This document shows positions 34,325-42,779 of a stretch of DNA of 49,155 nucleotides, in pieces. The stretch comes from Bacteroidales bacterium. GTDB taxonomy: Bacteria; Bacteroidota; Bacteroidia; Bacteroidales; P3. The notes beneath the pieces are model-generated. The model saw only the letters and a list, made by a program, of their open reading frames with translations, ran no database searches and was not told the origin of the DNA. How positions within the stretch are numbered: the stretch's first letter is position 1; each line of letters starts with the position of its first letter. A program made the position numbers and the translations under genes. The stretch covers positions 1-49,155 of the forward strand of contig JAISLH010000111.1 of NCBI GenBank assembly GCA_031260565.1, read 5' to 3'.

Positions 34325-35482
34325 ATGGACATAACTCTTAAAAGACGCACAACGAAAGTAGTAAATGTCGGGTCGGTAAGCATTGGAGGAGATAACCCAA
34401 TTCGCATACAATCAATGACTAATACGGACACTTTGGACACCAAAGCCACCGTTAAACAGGTCATAGAACTTGCTAATGCTGGTTGTGAATTGGTGAGAAT
34501 AACGGCTTCGGATACTAAAAGTGCGGAGAAACTTTACGACATTCGCAATGAAATAGTGAAGCTTGGATACGATATTCCTTTGATTGCCGACATCCATTTC
34601 AATCCAAAAGCGGCGGAAATAGCAGCAAAAATTGTTGATAAAGTAAGGATAAATCCCGGTAATTATATTGATAGAAATACGCAAAATGACTATTCTGAAC
34701 AGCAATATCAAGATGAATTGAGCCGTATATCAGAGAGATTGCAGCCGTTAATTGAGATTTGCAAACGCCATAAGACCGCAATGAGAGTTGGAACTAACCA
34801 AGGTTCGCTTTCCCAAAGGCTGATTAGTCGTTACGGGAATACTCCTTTGGCAATGGCAAACTCTGCTTTGGAGTTCGTAAAGATTTGTAAAAGTTTTGAA
34901 TATGAGCAATTAGTCTTGTCAATGAAGTCATCTAATGTGCGGACAATGACCATTGCAACTCGGCTATTAGTGGATATGTTGGATGCAGAATCGCTGAACT
35001 ATCCTGTTCATATTGGCGTCACGGAAGCGGGAGAAGGCGAAGATGGCAGGATAAAGTCGGCAGTTGGCATTGGTTCTTTGCTGACTTTGGGCATTGGAGA
35101 CACCATTCGCGTATCTTTAACCGAAGATCCTGTAGCCGAAATCCCTGTTGCTCAAGCTATACTTCAGTCATCCGGTTGTAGAGTTTTTAAGGCTGAAATC
35201 ATTTCTTGTCCATCTTGCGGCAGGACAAAGTACGATATTGAGGCGGCAGTTCGCCAAGTTAAGACACGATGTAGCCATCTTACTGGTGTGAAAATTGCGG
35301 TTATGGGCTGTATAGTCAATGGTCCGGGTGAAATGTTAGACGCAGATTACGGGTATATTGGCTCTTTGGATGGCAAAGTTCATCTTTATAGAAAAGGAAA
35401 ACTTGCTTTCTCCAACGTAGAAGAGCATAAAGCGATAGATGTTTTACTTGAAATGATAGCACAAGACGGCAAATCAAAGTAA
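34325..35482 (+). CDS. ispG: 4-hydroxy-3-methylbut-2-enyl diphosphate synthase, compact form
   Basis: A [4Fe-4S] enzyme of the MEP pathway that converts the cyclic diphosphate MEcPP to HMBPP for isoprenoids. It has 385 residues. The TIM-barrel part begins GSVSIGGDNPIRIQSMTNTD (about 16-35) and the iron-sulfur part has CPSCGR (Cys 295, 298) and MGCIVNGPGE (Cys 329, Glu 336). The wording of both halves resembles the long, roughly 600-residue IspG that I recall from Bacteroidetes, but the insertion domain between them is missing here. It starts a plus-strand unit with the MerR-like gene (9 bp later) and ddl. Confidence 0.95.
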   Translation: MDITLKRRTTKVVNVGSVSIGGDNPIRIQSMTNTDTLDTKATVKQVIELANAGCELVRITASDTKSAEKLYDIRNEIVKLGYDIPLIADIHFNPKAAEIAAKIVDKVRINPGNYIDRNTQNDYSEQQYQDELSRISERLQPLIEICKRHKTAMRVGTNQGSLSQRLISRYGNTPLAMANSALEFVKICKSFEYEQLVLSMKSSNVRTMTIATRLLVDMLDAESLNYPVHIGVTEAGEGEDGRIKSAVGIGSLLTLGIGDTIRVSLTEDPVAEIPVAQAILQSSGCRVFKAEIISCPSCGRTKYDIEAAVRQVKTRCSHLTGVKIAVMGCIVNGPGEMLDADYGYIGSLDGKVHLYRKGKLAFSNVEEHKAIDVLLEMIAQDGKSK

Positions 35483-35491
35483 TAAAGCACT

Positions 35492-35833
35492 ATGAAAGAG
35501 GATAAATTTTGCTATTCTATCAAAGAAGTTTCAGAGGAGTTGGGTTTGTCATATCCTACTTTGCGGTTCTGGGAGACTCAATTTAGACAGATAAAACCCA
35601 ATAAAAACAAGCGAGGAGTGAGGAGTTATACTAAGGAAGTTGTAGAAATAATACAGACAATAGCCTATCTCACCCGACAACAAGGCTACACTTTGGACGG
35701 AGTAAAGAAGTATCTTGATAGCAATACCAAGTTTCAGAACATTGACAAAAAGGCTCAGGTTATCCAAACGCTCAATGAAGTTAAGCAAGCCCTCTTAAAC
35801 ATCAAGCAAGGCTTAGAAAAACAAGAACAATAA
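35492..35833 (+). CDS. MerR-family transcriptional regulator
   Basis: A 113-residue small MerR-like protein. The winged helix-turn-helix covers about residues 6-75: YSIKEVSEELGLSYPTLRFWE, then RSYTKEVVEIIQTIAYLTRQQGYTLDGVKKYL. A short coiled-coil tail follows, without an effector-binding domain. One-domain MerR-like proteins of this size are common in Bacteroidetes and often lie in housekeeping clusters; the target genes are not known. Spacing of 9 bp after ispG and 21 bp before ddl suggests one operon. Confidence 0.85.
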   Translation: MKEDKFCYSIKEVSEELGLSYPTLRFWETQFRQIKPNKNKRGVRSYTKEVVEIIQTIAYLTRQQGYTLDGVKKYLDSNTKFQNIDKKAQVIQTLNEVKQALLNIKQGLEKQEQ

Positions 35834-35854
35834 TCTCAAAAAAACATTACTAAA

Positions 35855-36817
35855 ATGAAGGAAAACATAGCAATAATGGCTGGCGGCGACAGCGGAGAGT
35901 ATGAGGTGTCAATCTTATCTGCCAACAATGTTGCGGCGGACTTGGATAAAAATCTTTACAACCTTTACCTCATTGTTGCAAGACAGGGCAAATGGATATT
36001 CACACAGGATAACACTGCTTACGAAATAGACAAAACCGACTTCAGTTTAACGATTGGCAACAGAAAGATAACGTTTGACGCCGCTTTTATAATCATTCAC
36101 GGCACGCCGGGAGAGAATGGCTTGCTGCAAGGTTACTTTGATATGCTTGGAATCAAATATACGGGTTGCTCAGCTTTGACTTCGGCTGTTACTTTTGACA
36201 AAGCGGTCTGCAATGAAGTCGTTCGCAACTTCAATATCGTTAATGTAGCGAAGAATATTGCCTGTTTCAAAACAAATACTCTTGACTTGCGTACGATAAT
36301 TGACCATATTGGCTTCCCTGCTTTTGTCAAACCTTCGCAAGGAGGCTCATCTTTGGCAACCTTTAAGGTCAATAATGCCGTTGAACTTCACCATGCTATC
36401 ACTGCTGCCTTTGAAGTTGATAACAAAGTACTAATTGAGCAGTTTATTAAAGGTAGAGAATTGACCTGCGGAGTCTTTAATGATGAGGCTTTTCCTGTTA
36501 CAGAAATCGTAACAGATAGGGAGTTCTTTGACTATGACGCAAAATACAAAGGCTTGTCAAATGAGATAACACCCGCCAACATACCTGACAAACTCAAAGA
36601 AAACATACAGCAAACCTCTAAGCAAATCTACCAAAGGCTTGGCTGCAAGGGTGTCTGCCGAGTGGATTTTATCTATGACGTTCAGGACAATACCTTATTC
36701 TTTTTGGAGATAAACACCGTGCCCGGTCAAAGTCCGCAAAGCATAATACCACAACAAGTGAGAGCAATGGGCAAGACAACGCAATGGCTTTACAACGCAA
36801 TGCTGTCGGAGTTATAG
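35855..36817 (+). CDS. ddl: D-alanine--D-alanine ligase
   Basis: An ATP-grasp enzyme that joins two D-alanines for peptidoglycan precursor synthesis in the cytoplasm. It has 320 residues with the N-terminal GGDSGEYEVSILSA (about 11-24), the GTPGENGLLQGYFDMLGI stretch (about 84-101), the ATP-grasp loop KPSQGGSSLATF (about 160-171) and the metal/product site LEINTVPGQSPQSIIPQQ near residue 285. Length is normal. It is the last gene of the ispG unit and is followed by a strong terminator. Confidence 0.95.
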   Translation: MKENIAIMAGGDSGEYEVSILSANNVAADLDKNLYNLYLIVARQGKWIFTQDNTAYEIDKTDFSLTIGNRKITFDAAFIIIHGTPGENGLLQGYFDMLGIKYTGCSALTSAVTFDKAVCNEVVRNFNIVNVAKNIACFKTNTLDLRTIIDHIGFPAFVKPSQGGSSLATFKVNNAVELHHAITAAFEVDNKVLIEQFIKGRELTCGVFNDEAFPVTEIVTDREFFDYDAKYKGLSNEITPANIPDKLKENIQQTSKQIYQRLGCKGVCRVDFIYDVQDNTLFFLEINTVPGQSPQSIIPQQVRAMGKTTQWLYNAMLSEL

Positions 36818-36840
36818 AAATTACTTGCATATTACACAAC

Positions 36841-36875
36841 AAAGACCGAAGAGTTTTAATCTTCGGTCTTTTTCT
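36841..36875. terminator. Terminator between ddl and the T9SS cargo gene
   Basis: AAAGACCGAAGA (36841-36852) and TCTTCGGTCTTT (36860-36871) form a perfect 12-bp stem with a 7-nt loop and a T-run on the plus strand. It lies between convergent genes and may serve both. Confidence 0.8.
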
Positions 36876-36899
36876 TTTGTTGTGGCATTGCAATCGCCT

Positions 36900-38303
36900 T
36901 TACTTCACCACAAACTGCTTTTTCACCATACCCTTCTCAGTATGTACTGTGGCAATGTAGTTACCTGAACTGAACTTAGAAGTATTGACCTTAACAGAAG
37001 AAGTCTTTAATGATTGCTCATAAACTTTCTGCCCTGTGGCGTTAGTTATCTCAACTTTCTGCATTGGGATAGCAGTAGTTATTGTTATCTCCTTGTCTGC
37101 AGGATTTGGGGAAAGTTTTGCTACAATATCATTGCCAATCACACCATCTAAACCACTACTGCATTGCTTTATAAAACTATTTATATCACTAAATATTGTA
37201 TCTAATTGTGTAATCACAAACGAACGATAGTAATAAGTTGTATTGCACAACAAATAACTATACGGCAATGTCCAAGAATAAAGACTTTGGTTTGTATCAT
37301 AAGGATAATAAACAACATTTGGGTTATTCAAATTTAGATTATTTGGATTAGTGTCAAAGACAAAGCCTATTGTATGAGGCACAGGAAACCCGTGTGCTGA
37401 TGTAACTACTTCTAAAGTTATTGTACTATTGGTTGTGTCGTCAATAGAAGTTGAATTAAATTGGCATTGAGTTATGGGTGTCGTGTCAAGAATTGGGAAG
37501 AGATAAAATGCAGGATAGCATGTTTCGTTTACTGCTACTAAGTTATAGAGAGTAGTATACGGCGCCATGGCAGCTTTTAATGCGTCTATTGCACTCATTA
37601 TTGGCTGCCACACTGTATCAAAAAGTTCTAATACATAAGGGGTCATTTCTGAACAGCAAAGTTGTTCTATTGGTTTTGGCTCTGTAACCAATTTTAGATT
37701 TCTAACTAAAAGAGTCCCCACTACACCATCCAGACGACACCAATGCCTTGGATGGCTTCCAGTTGCAGGATGATTAGGAGAAAAATTTCCTGCGACATAA
37801 AACGTATCCGTAATAAAAATGGGATTATCAAAAAAGACTTCAATCCATCCAGAGTACCCGGTATGAATATCGGCTATAGTATCTATTCTTATACTATCAA
37901 TTACATTACCCAAGCCTCTATGCAGTTCTAAAAAAGACTTATCATTGCTATCACAGTCATTGATTAATGTTCCATCACTTCTACCGATGCTTCCTAACAT
38001 TGCAAGTCCTCTTATGCAGATGAGAGAATCTACATAATATGGTTGAGCAGTTTTTACAAGATTTAATTTGCTAGGCTCTCCAGCAGCACCAAAGCCTATA
38101 AGACGTCCAGTAGAATACTCATAAACGGTGTCAGCTAATTCGTTGAAACAAATAGGGGTAACAGGAAAAGCTCCACTGGCAAAGCAAGGAGGTAATAAGA
38201 AGTTGCTTTCACATTGTGGAGGATAAATCGTATCCAAATTAAGTTGCCCTATTGCAGTTAGCGAACATAATGTTGCTATTGCTATTAAACATATATTTTT
38301 CAT
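36900..38303 (-). CDS. Exported protein with T9SS type A sorting domain
   Basis: A 467-residue protein with a signal peptide (ICLIAIATLCSLTAIGQ, about 4-20) and, at the C-terminus, a type A sorting domain of about 75 residues. That domain starts LSPNPADKEITI, contains VEITNATGQKVYEQ and ends GNYIATVHTEKGMVKKQFVVK. This tag directs cargo through the type IX secretion system to the outside or the cell surface. The large central part (about 21-390) is rich in Cys, Pro, Thr and Tyr and matches no family I know. The preceding gene ends 5 bp upstream, so the two exported proteins are likely made together. Confidence 0.82.
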   Translation of the reverse strand: MKNICLIAIATLCSLTAIGQLNLDTIYPPQCESNFLLPPCFASGAFPVTPICFNELADTVYEYSTGRLIGFGAAGEPSKLNLVKTAQPYYVDSLICIRGLAMLGSIGRSDGTLINDCDSNDKSFLELHRGLGNVIDSIRIDTIADIHTGYSGWIEVFFDNPIFITDTFYVAGNFSPNHPATGSHPRHWCRLDGVVGTLLVRNLKLVTEPKPIEQLCCSEMTPYVLELFDTVWQPIMSAIDALKAAMAPYTTLYNLVAVNETCYPAFYLFPILDTTPITQCQFNSTSIDDTTNSTITLEVVTSAHGFPVPHTIGFVFDTNPNNLNLNNPNVVYYPYDTNQSLYSWTLPYSYLLCNTTYYYRSFVITQLDTIFSDINSFIKQCSSGLDGVIGNDIVAKLSPNPADKEITITTAIPMQKVEITNATGQKVYEQSLKTSSVKVNTSKFSSGNYIATVHTEKGMVKKQFVVK

Positions 38304-38308
38304 TTGCT

Positions 38309-39712
38309 TTATTGGTTTTGATTATTACTTGAACATACTATTGGAGCGGGCAAAACATAATTGTTTGCACTATCAGCACTCCAATTAATGTCTGCATCTG
38401 GAGTCTGTTCTAATGGCTCGTATTCCATATTTCCCATACTCATTGGGTATAAAGTCTCTGGTAAAGGTTTGCTGCAATGATAAGTATTGCTAAATATTTG
38501 CCTGTTTGCGTACCATACATTTACATTATCACTTGTGTTATCTACACCTATTGCTGCAAAAAGGTAGGGCTTGTATTCCACAACTCCATTTAATAAAATT
38601 AGAGGATTTACAACGGGACCTACTGCTGTATAGTACTTCATAACAGAGGTAGGCAATGTCGATTGTGATACGTCCCAAGTCAAAACAGCATCGTAAGTGT
38701 TATTTGGATTAGGATAAGCTGGGAAAGAAGAAACTATAAGCATTGTGCCGTCAGCATCGTGGTACGACAAATCTCTTATCATAATGTCAAATGATTGCGA
38801 ACCTTCAAGATATTGCTGTTGAAGCAGTGGCATAGAACTATTATTTACGTCTGAAACCAACATTATTGCTCTTGTTGTTGTTGGCAGTTGTGGGTCATTG
38901 TAAATCACTGTTCCAACTATTGCCAAATAACCAGACTGTATAGTTTTGGCGTGAAACTTATTAAGAGGGGAATAATAAGAAGCTGGTAGTAGTGGATACG
39001 TTCGCTGAATGAAATTAGGAATATTGTTCTTCTCATATCTCCTGACAATAATAGCCGTTTGCGCACCATCAAAATATGTTCCTATACTCAATACATATTC
39101 TTCATTTAATTCCAAATCATCAAAAGTTTCAGATGAATTATTAGGATAATAGAAGTCATAATGCCAACCTATTGCTTCATCACTATGCAAAAAGAAAGGT
39201 TGAGCTTTATTTGCGTCAGTACCTATTGTAACAATTTGCACAGCATTATCTCTTGGTCTCAAATATACTTCTATTTTGTCTATGGATTTTGCATTGTTTA
39301 TTATATCCACATCAAAGCTACTACTAAAGAACAAATCATTTATTTTTGCCCTTGCTATAAACCCATTTGCGTTTGCAGTTTGCCCACAAAAATAAATCCT
39401 ATCTTCCAATATAACCATATCTTTCACTTCGTATTGCTGAGGCAATTCGGCTACATTAACGTTGTTTGGAAGATTAACATCTGTGTAGTAGAACACATAC
39501 TGAGTCGTAGAACTTGATTGGGAAAAAGAAATGGTTGCCGAATCACCTACAGCAACAATTTTTTGCGTGTAAGTGATTCCTGAATCGTTGATTTCCCTTA
39601 TTTCACTGAATATTTTTGATACACCCTGAGCCACTACACTATCTGTAGTACAAAGAACCATTAACAGCAGAACTATTGCTACAACTGTTCTAATTTTTAA
39701 AAATTTCATCAT
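38309..39712 (-). CDS. Exported protein of unknown function
   Basis: A 467-residue protein with a signal peptide (VVAIVLLLMVLCTTDSVVAQ, about 10-29). The rest is a series of beta-rich stretches with many Tyr, Asn and Ser residues. Repeating phrases such as VAIVGTVIYND, LLVSDVNNSS and LFAAIGVDNTS hint at a propeller-like or repeat fold. I see no sorting domain: the C-terminus ends NYVLPAPIVCSSNNQNQ. It is the first gene of a pair with the T9SS cargo gene (5-bp gap). It might be a partner or a periplasmic factor of that cargo, which is inference. Confidence 0.72.
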   Translation of the reverse strand: MMKFLKIRTVVAIVLLLMVLCTTDSVVAQGVSKIFSEIREINDSGITYTQKIVAVGDSATISFSQSSSTTQYVFYYTDVNLPNNVNVAELPQQYEVKDMVILEDRIYFCGQTANANGFIARAKINDLFFSSSFDVDIINNAKSIDKIEVYLRPRDNAVQIVTIGTDANKAQPFFLHSDEAIGWHYDFYYPNNSSETFDDLELNEEYVLSIGTYFDGAQTAIIVRRYEKNNIPNFIQRTYPLLPASYYSPLNKFHAKTIQSGYLAIVGTVIYNDPQLPTTTRAIMLVSDVNNSSMPLLQQQYLEGSQSFDIMIRDLSYHDADGTMLIVSSFPAYPNPNNTYDAVLTWDVSQSTLPTSVMKYYTAVGPVVNPLILLNGVVEYKPYLFAAIGVDNTSDNVNVWYANRQIFSNTYHCSKPLPETLYPMSMGNMEYEPLEQTPDADINWSADSANNYVLPAPIVCSSNNQNQ

Positions 39713-40006
39713 ATTGTTTTTATTTTAAATTTATGGTTTTATTACCGCTGCAAATGTACGAAAAAAAATTGACAACCAAACATTTTGACAACTTTTTTTG
39801 GCATAATGTTTTTTCTTGAATACAATATTGTTGTCAAAAATTAGTGCAATAATTATATTATTATTTCATATAATTTACACAAAACACACACTAAAAGCAG
39901 CCGTTTTTTCGCATAAATTTTACATAAAAAACAAAGAAAATCGCCATTTCAAGGTTTATTCTGATGTTTTTCTAACATATTTTAGTAAGGTAAAATGATG
40001 GTTGTC

Positions 40007-40096
40007 GCCAAAAGCCACTTAGTCACAGCGAAAGGCTGTTTCAATTTTCTAAAGTGGCGTTTCGTGACGCTGAAACGCCGCTTTAATTTTGGCAAA
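40007..40096. repeat. Copy of the GGCGTTTC/GAAACGCC palindromic repeat
   Basis: An outer inverted repeat (GCCAAAA at 40007-40013 with TTTTGGC at 40087-40093) encloses an inner hairpin, AAGTGGCGTTTC (40052-40063) with GAAACGCCGCTT (40072-40083). Positions 40052-40085 are identical over 34 nt to 43715-43748. In reverse complement 40051-40086 differs at one base from the hairpin starting at 4085. Confidence 0.85.
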
Positions 40097-40103
40097 AAGC
40101 ACG

Positions 40104-40132
40104 AAAAAAGGGATAAAATATCATATTATCCC
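40104..40132 (-). terminator. Terminator of a small minus-strand transcript
   Basis: GGGATAA (40110-40116) pairs with TTATCCC (40126-40132), followed on the minus strand by TTTTTT. It is the counterpart of the terminator at 10483-10518, with the same stem sequence. Confidence 0.6.
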
Positions 40133-40189
40133 CACAAGGTTACATATTGCTTTATTGAAGTGTGATTACGTGAAATTTATACAAAAACA

Positions 40190-40285
40190 TCAGGTTTTTA
40201 ACAGGCAAAAGAGGTGCTTTTTAATGATACTTTGTTGCATTAAATCTGTAATTTTAATTGATGTTTTTTGATATTTTGTTGCCAT
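40190..40285 (-). CDS. Possible 31-residue peptide gene
   Basis: A minus-strand open frame of 31 codons starts MATKYQKTSIKITDL and ends HLFCLLKT. It has a good -7 box (TACCTTTG on the minus strand at 40309-40316) 23 nt before the ATG and a terminator about 60 nt after its stop, so it looks like a complete small transcription unit. The peptide is basic, has no recognised family and could be the remaining start of a decayed gene. A longer frame reaching 40393 runs through the promoter box and is less likely. Confidence 0.35.
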   Translation of the reverse strand: MATKYQKTSIKITDLMQQSIIKKHLFCLLKT

Positions 40286-40408
40286 AATTCTATTTTGTTT
40301 TGGTTTTGCAAAGGTACGCAAAAATCTTTTACGAAAATCAAGTGTTGGTAATAATTGTACATTTTGATGAAAATCAACGAAAAATGTATTCATTCAAAAA
40401 AAAAATCG

Positions 40409-40416
40409 TATTTTTG
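40409..40416 (+). promoter_or_regulatory. -7 promoter element of the ABC exporter operon
   Basis: TATTTTTG followed by CAGCC. It predicts a leader of about 110 nt before ATG 40532. The leader contains no obvious terminator or known riboswitch. Confidence 0.6.
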
Positions 40417-40531
40417 CAGCCTTGAATTTAAACAAAACGTATTGAACAAAGCCGTTTGTGGATAAGCAACAGCGTTAGACGGGGAGCTTAAAAAGAGAAA
40501 GAAAATAGTAAGAAAACAAAGAAAAAGGACT

Positions 40532-41446
40532 ATGGATATATTAACAGTAAATAATGTAACGAAAGCTTACAGCAACCATAAGGCTTTGGACAATGTTTCG
40601 CTCAAGGTCAATGAAGGCGAAATATTTGGCTTATTGGGTCCTAACGGAGCAGGAAAAACGACTCTGATACGTATGATAAACCAAATTACTGCACCGGATA
40701 GCGGCGAAATTCTGCTCTATGACCACAAGATAAAGGCATCTGACATCACTCTTATAGGATATTTGCCCGAAGAACGAGGCTTGTATAAGAAGATGAAGGT
40801 CGGAGAGCAGGCTATATATTTGGCGGAGTTGAAGGGATTGAAACCTTCTGTTGCTCAAAAGAAGTTAAAGGCTTGGTTTGAGAAGTTTGATATTTCTTCT
40901 TGGTGGGATAAGAAAGTGGAAGAGTTGTCTAAGGGTATGCAACAAAAGGTGCAGTTCATTACTACCGTGCTTCACGAGCCGAAATTGTTGATATTTGATG
41001 AGCCTTTTAGCGGCTTTGACCCCATAAACACCAATTTACTAAAAGAAGAGATAATACAATTACAGGCAAATGGGGCAACCATAATCTTTTCTACTCACAA
41101 TATGGAGTCGGTGGAAGAAATTTGCGACAGCATTGTGCTTATCAACAAGGCAGAAAAGATATTGGAGGGTCAGGTGAAGGACATCAAGCAACGTTTTAAG
41201 CATAACGAATATGAGGTTGTTACGCCTGCGGACGATTATAGTATGGAAAGCCTCTTACCAAGTGGCTGCCAACTGATAAGAAGTGAAATAAACAGCGAGC
41301 TAAGGACGTCTATATTGACTATTGAAAAGGGTAGGAATGCAGAGTTGTTAAGCAGAATTCTTACTATTACCGATATTATTTCTTATAGAGAATTACTGCC
41401 GTCAATGAACGACATATTTATCAAAACAGTTAAGAATTATGAATAA
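40532..41446 (+). CDS. ABC transporter ATP-binding protein (NatA-like)
   Basis: Cytoplasmic ATPase subunit of an ABC-2 type exporter. It has 304 residues with Walker A GPNGAGKTT (about 35-43), the signature LSKGMQQKVQ (about 130-139), Walker B LLIFDEPFSGFDP (about 151-163) and the switch His in STHNMES. A C-terminal extension of about 80 residues follows, and the DUF4162-like end (SMNDIFIKTVKNYE) is typical for NatA-type subunits. It overlaps the permease gene by 8 bp. The substrate is unknown; sodium, drug or lipid export are all known for the family. Confidence 0.92.
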   Translation: MDILTVNNVTKAYSNHKALDNVSLKVNEGEIFGLLGPNGAGKTTLIRMINQITAPDSGEILLYDHKIKASDITLIGYLPEERGLYKKMKVGEQAIYLAELKGLKPSVAQKKLKAWFEKFDISSWWDKKVEELSKGMQQKVQFITTVLHEPKLLIFDEPFSGFDPINTNLLKEEIIQLQANGATIIFSTHNMESVEEICDSIVLINKAEKILEGQVKDIKQRFKHNEYEVVTPADDYSMESLLPSGCQLIRSEINSELRTSILTIEKGRNAELLSRILTITDIISYRELLPSMNDIFIKTVKNYE

Positions 41447-42779
41447 AATAAAGATTATTATAAGGCGAGAATACCTTACAAGGGTTAGGAAGAAGTCGTT
41501 CTTGGTGATGACGATATTGGGTCCGTTATTGATAACTTCTCTGTGGCTTGTGCCGTTTTTTCTTGCCCAGACTTCGGACTCTCAATCACGTATCATAGTT
41601 GTTGATGAAACCGGAAACAAAGAGCCAAAGACCGAGCCGTTATTTAAAAACAAGTTGAAGAGTAATGAGGAAGCGAAGATAGAATATATGGAAGATATTG
41701 CTAAGGCACAGGCTCTTTTACGGGAAGGAAGTTGCGAAGCTGTGCTGGAAATAGTTAGTGCCAACGATATGCCACCCATTAAGTCTTTTTGGTTTTTCGG
41801 CGACAGCGAGCCAAGTTTGAGTGCGCAACATGATGTAGAAAACCAGCTTACGGCATTGTTCAAAGACCATTATTTGAAATATAATTGCGGTGTTACTGAA
41901 GAAGACATAGCCTTTATCAATAACCCAAAGGTCAATTTCTACTCCAAAAACATCCTTACCGGAAAAGACTCTTATAAGGAAATAAAAACAGGCTTGGGAG
42001 CAATCGCTGGCTTCCTTATCTATTTCTTTATCTTTATCTTTGGTTCGCAAATCATACGCAGTGTTTCCGAAGAGAAGATGAGTCGTATTGTTGAGGTTTT
42101 GGTCTCTTCCATAAAGCCTGTCCAATTGCTTTTGGGCAAGTTGATAGGTGTTGCCTTGGTGGGCTTAACTCAGTTTATGCTGTGGATAGTTCTTACTTTT
42201 GCTGTGATAATGGGTATTCAGAGTGCTGCCCCTGACCTGTTTTCTGCTCCTCAAAAAGAAAATATAACGCTCAATGAGCAGGTGATAAGTGTAGATAAAG
42301 TTCAACAGATAGATGCTGCTCCTACATCACAAATCATTCAAGGCTTGTTCTCCATCAACTATGGGCTTATAATAGTTATGTTTCTGTTTTACTTCATTGC
42401 AGGCTACTTTTTATATGCTTCCCTGTATGGTGCGGTCGGCTCGTTGATTGATATTGATACGGACGGACAGCAATTCACTCTGCCGATAACCATTCCTATG
42501 ATTTTGGCTATAGTCTGTCTGCCGATGGTTATGAATAATCCGTCAGGTCCTGTTGCATTTTGGTTAAGCATCATACCTTTTACCTCACCTATAATAATGA
42601 TGGTACGCATCCCTTTCGGTGTTCCAATTTGGGAAGTATGCCTTTCAATGGGTTTGATGTTACTTGCAATATGGGGTAGTATTTGGTTGGCGGCGAAGAT
42701 TTACAGAACGGCTATTCTACTTTACGGCAAAAAGATCACTTATAAGGAGATTTGGAAATGGTTAAAGTACCGAAATTAG
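41439..42779 (+). CDS. ABC-2 type permease (NatB-like)
   Basis: Membrane subunit paired with the preceding ATPase. It has 446 residues: one N-terminal membrane segment (LVMTILGPLLITSLWLVPFF, about 22-41), a large extracytoplasmic domain (about 45-185), then five or more membrane segments starting GAIAGFLIYFFIFIFGSQII. The juxtamembrane EEKMSRIVEVLVSS motif before the third segment is typical of ABC2_membrane_3 proteins. The gene overlaps natA-like by 8 bp and the nuclease gene by 22 bp, so all three are probably cotranslated. Confidence 0.9.
   Translation: MNKIKIIIRREYLTRVRKKSFLVMTILGPLLITSLWLVPFFLAQTSDSQSRIIVVDETGNKEPKTEPLFKNKLKSNEEAKIEYMEDIAKAQALLREGSCEAVLEIVSANDMPPIKSFWFFGDSEPSLSAQHDVENQLTALFKDHYLKYNCGVTEEDIAFINNPKVNFYSKNILTGKDSYKEIKTGLGAIAGFLIYFFIFIFGSQIIRSVSEEKMSRIVEVLVSSIKPVQLLLGKLIGVALVGLTQFMLWIVLTFAVIMGIQSAAPDLFSAPQKENITLNEQVISVDKVQQIDAAPTSQIIQGLFSINYGLIIVMFLFYFIAGYFLYASLYGAVGSLIDIDTDGQQFTLPITIPMILAIVCLPMVMNNPSGPVAFWLSIIPFTSPIIMMVRIPFGVPIWEVCLSMGLMLLAIWGSIWLAAKIYRTAILLYGKKITYKEIWKWLKYRN

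Larger units (their letters stand above)
39713..40408. other. Repeat-rich gap between the exported-protein pair and the ABC exporter
   Basis: From left to right: the minus-strand promoter at 39751-39758 (TACATTTG on the minus strand) of the exported-protein pair; a stretch at about 39865-39983 that shares blocks with 10266-10389, including a 28-nt block (39956-39983) differing at one base from 10362-10389; the palindromic repeat at 40007-40096; a minus-strand terminator at 40104-40132; a possible 31-codon gene at 40190-40285; and its -7 box at 40309-40316. The order promoter, short transcript, terminator, repeat, next promoter is the same as at 10146-10733. Confidence 0.65.

Noticed and set aside
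34325-35482. Truncation of ispG
   Set aside because: All three iron-sulfur cysteines, the Glu of GPGE and a full C-terminal domain are present, so it is a complete compact enzyme and not a broken gene.
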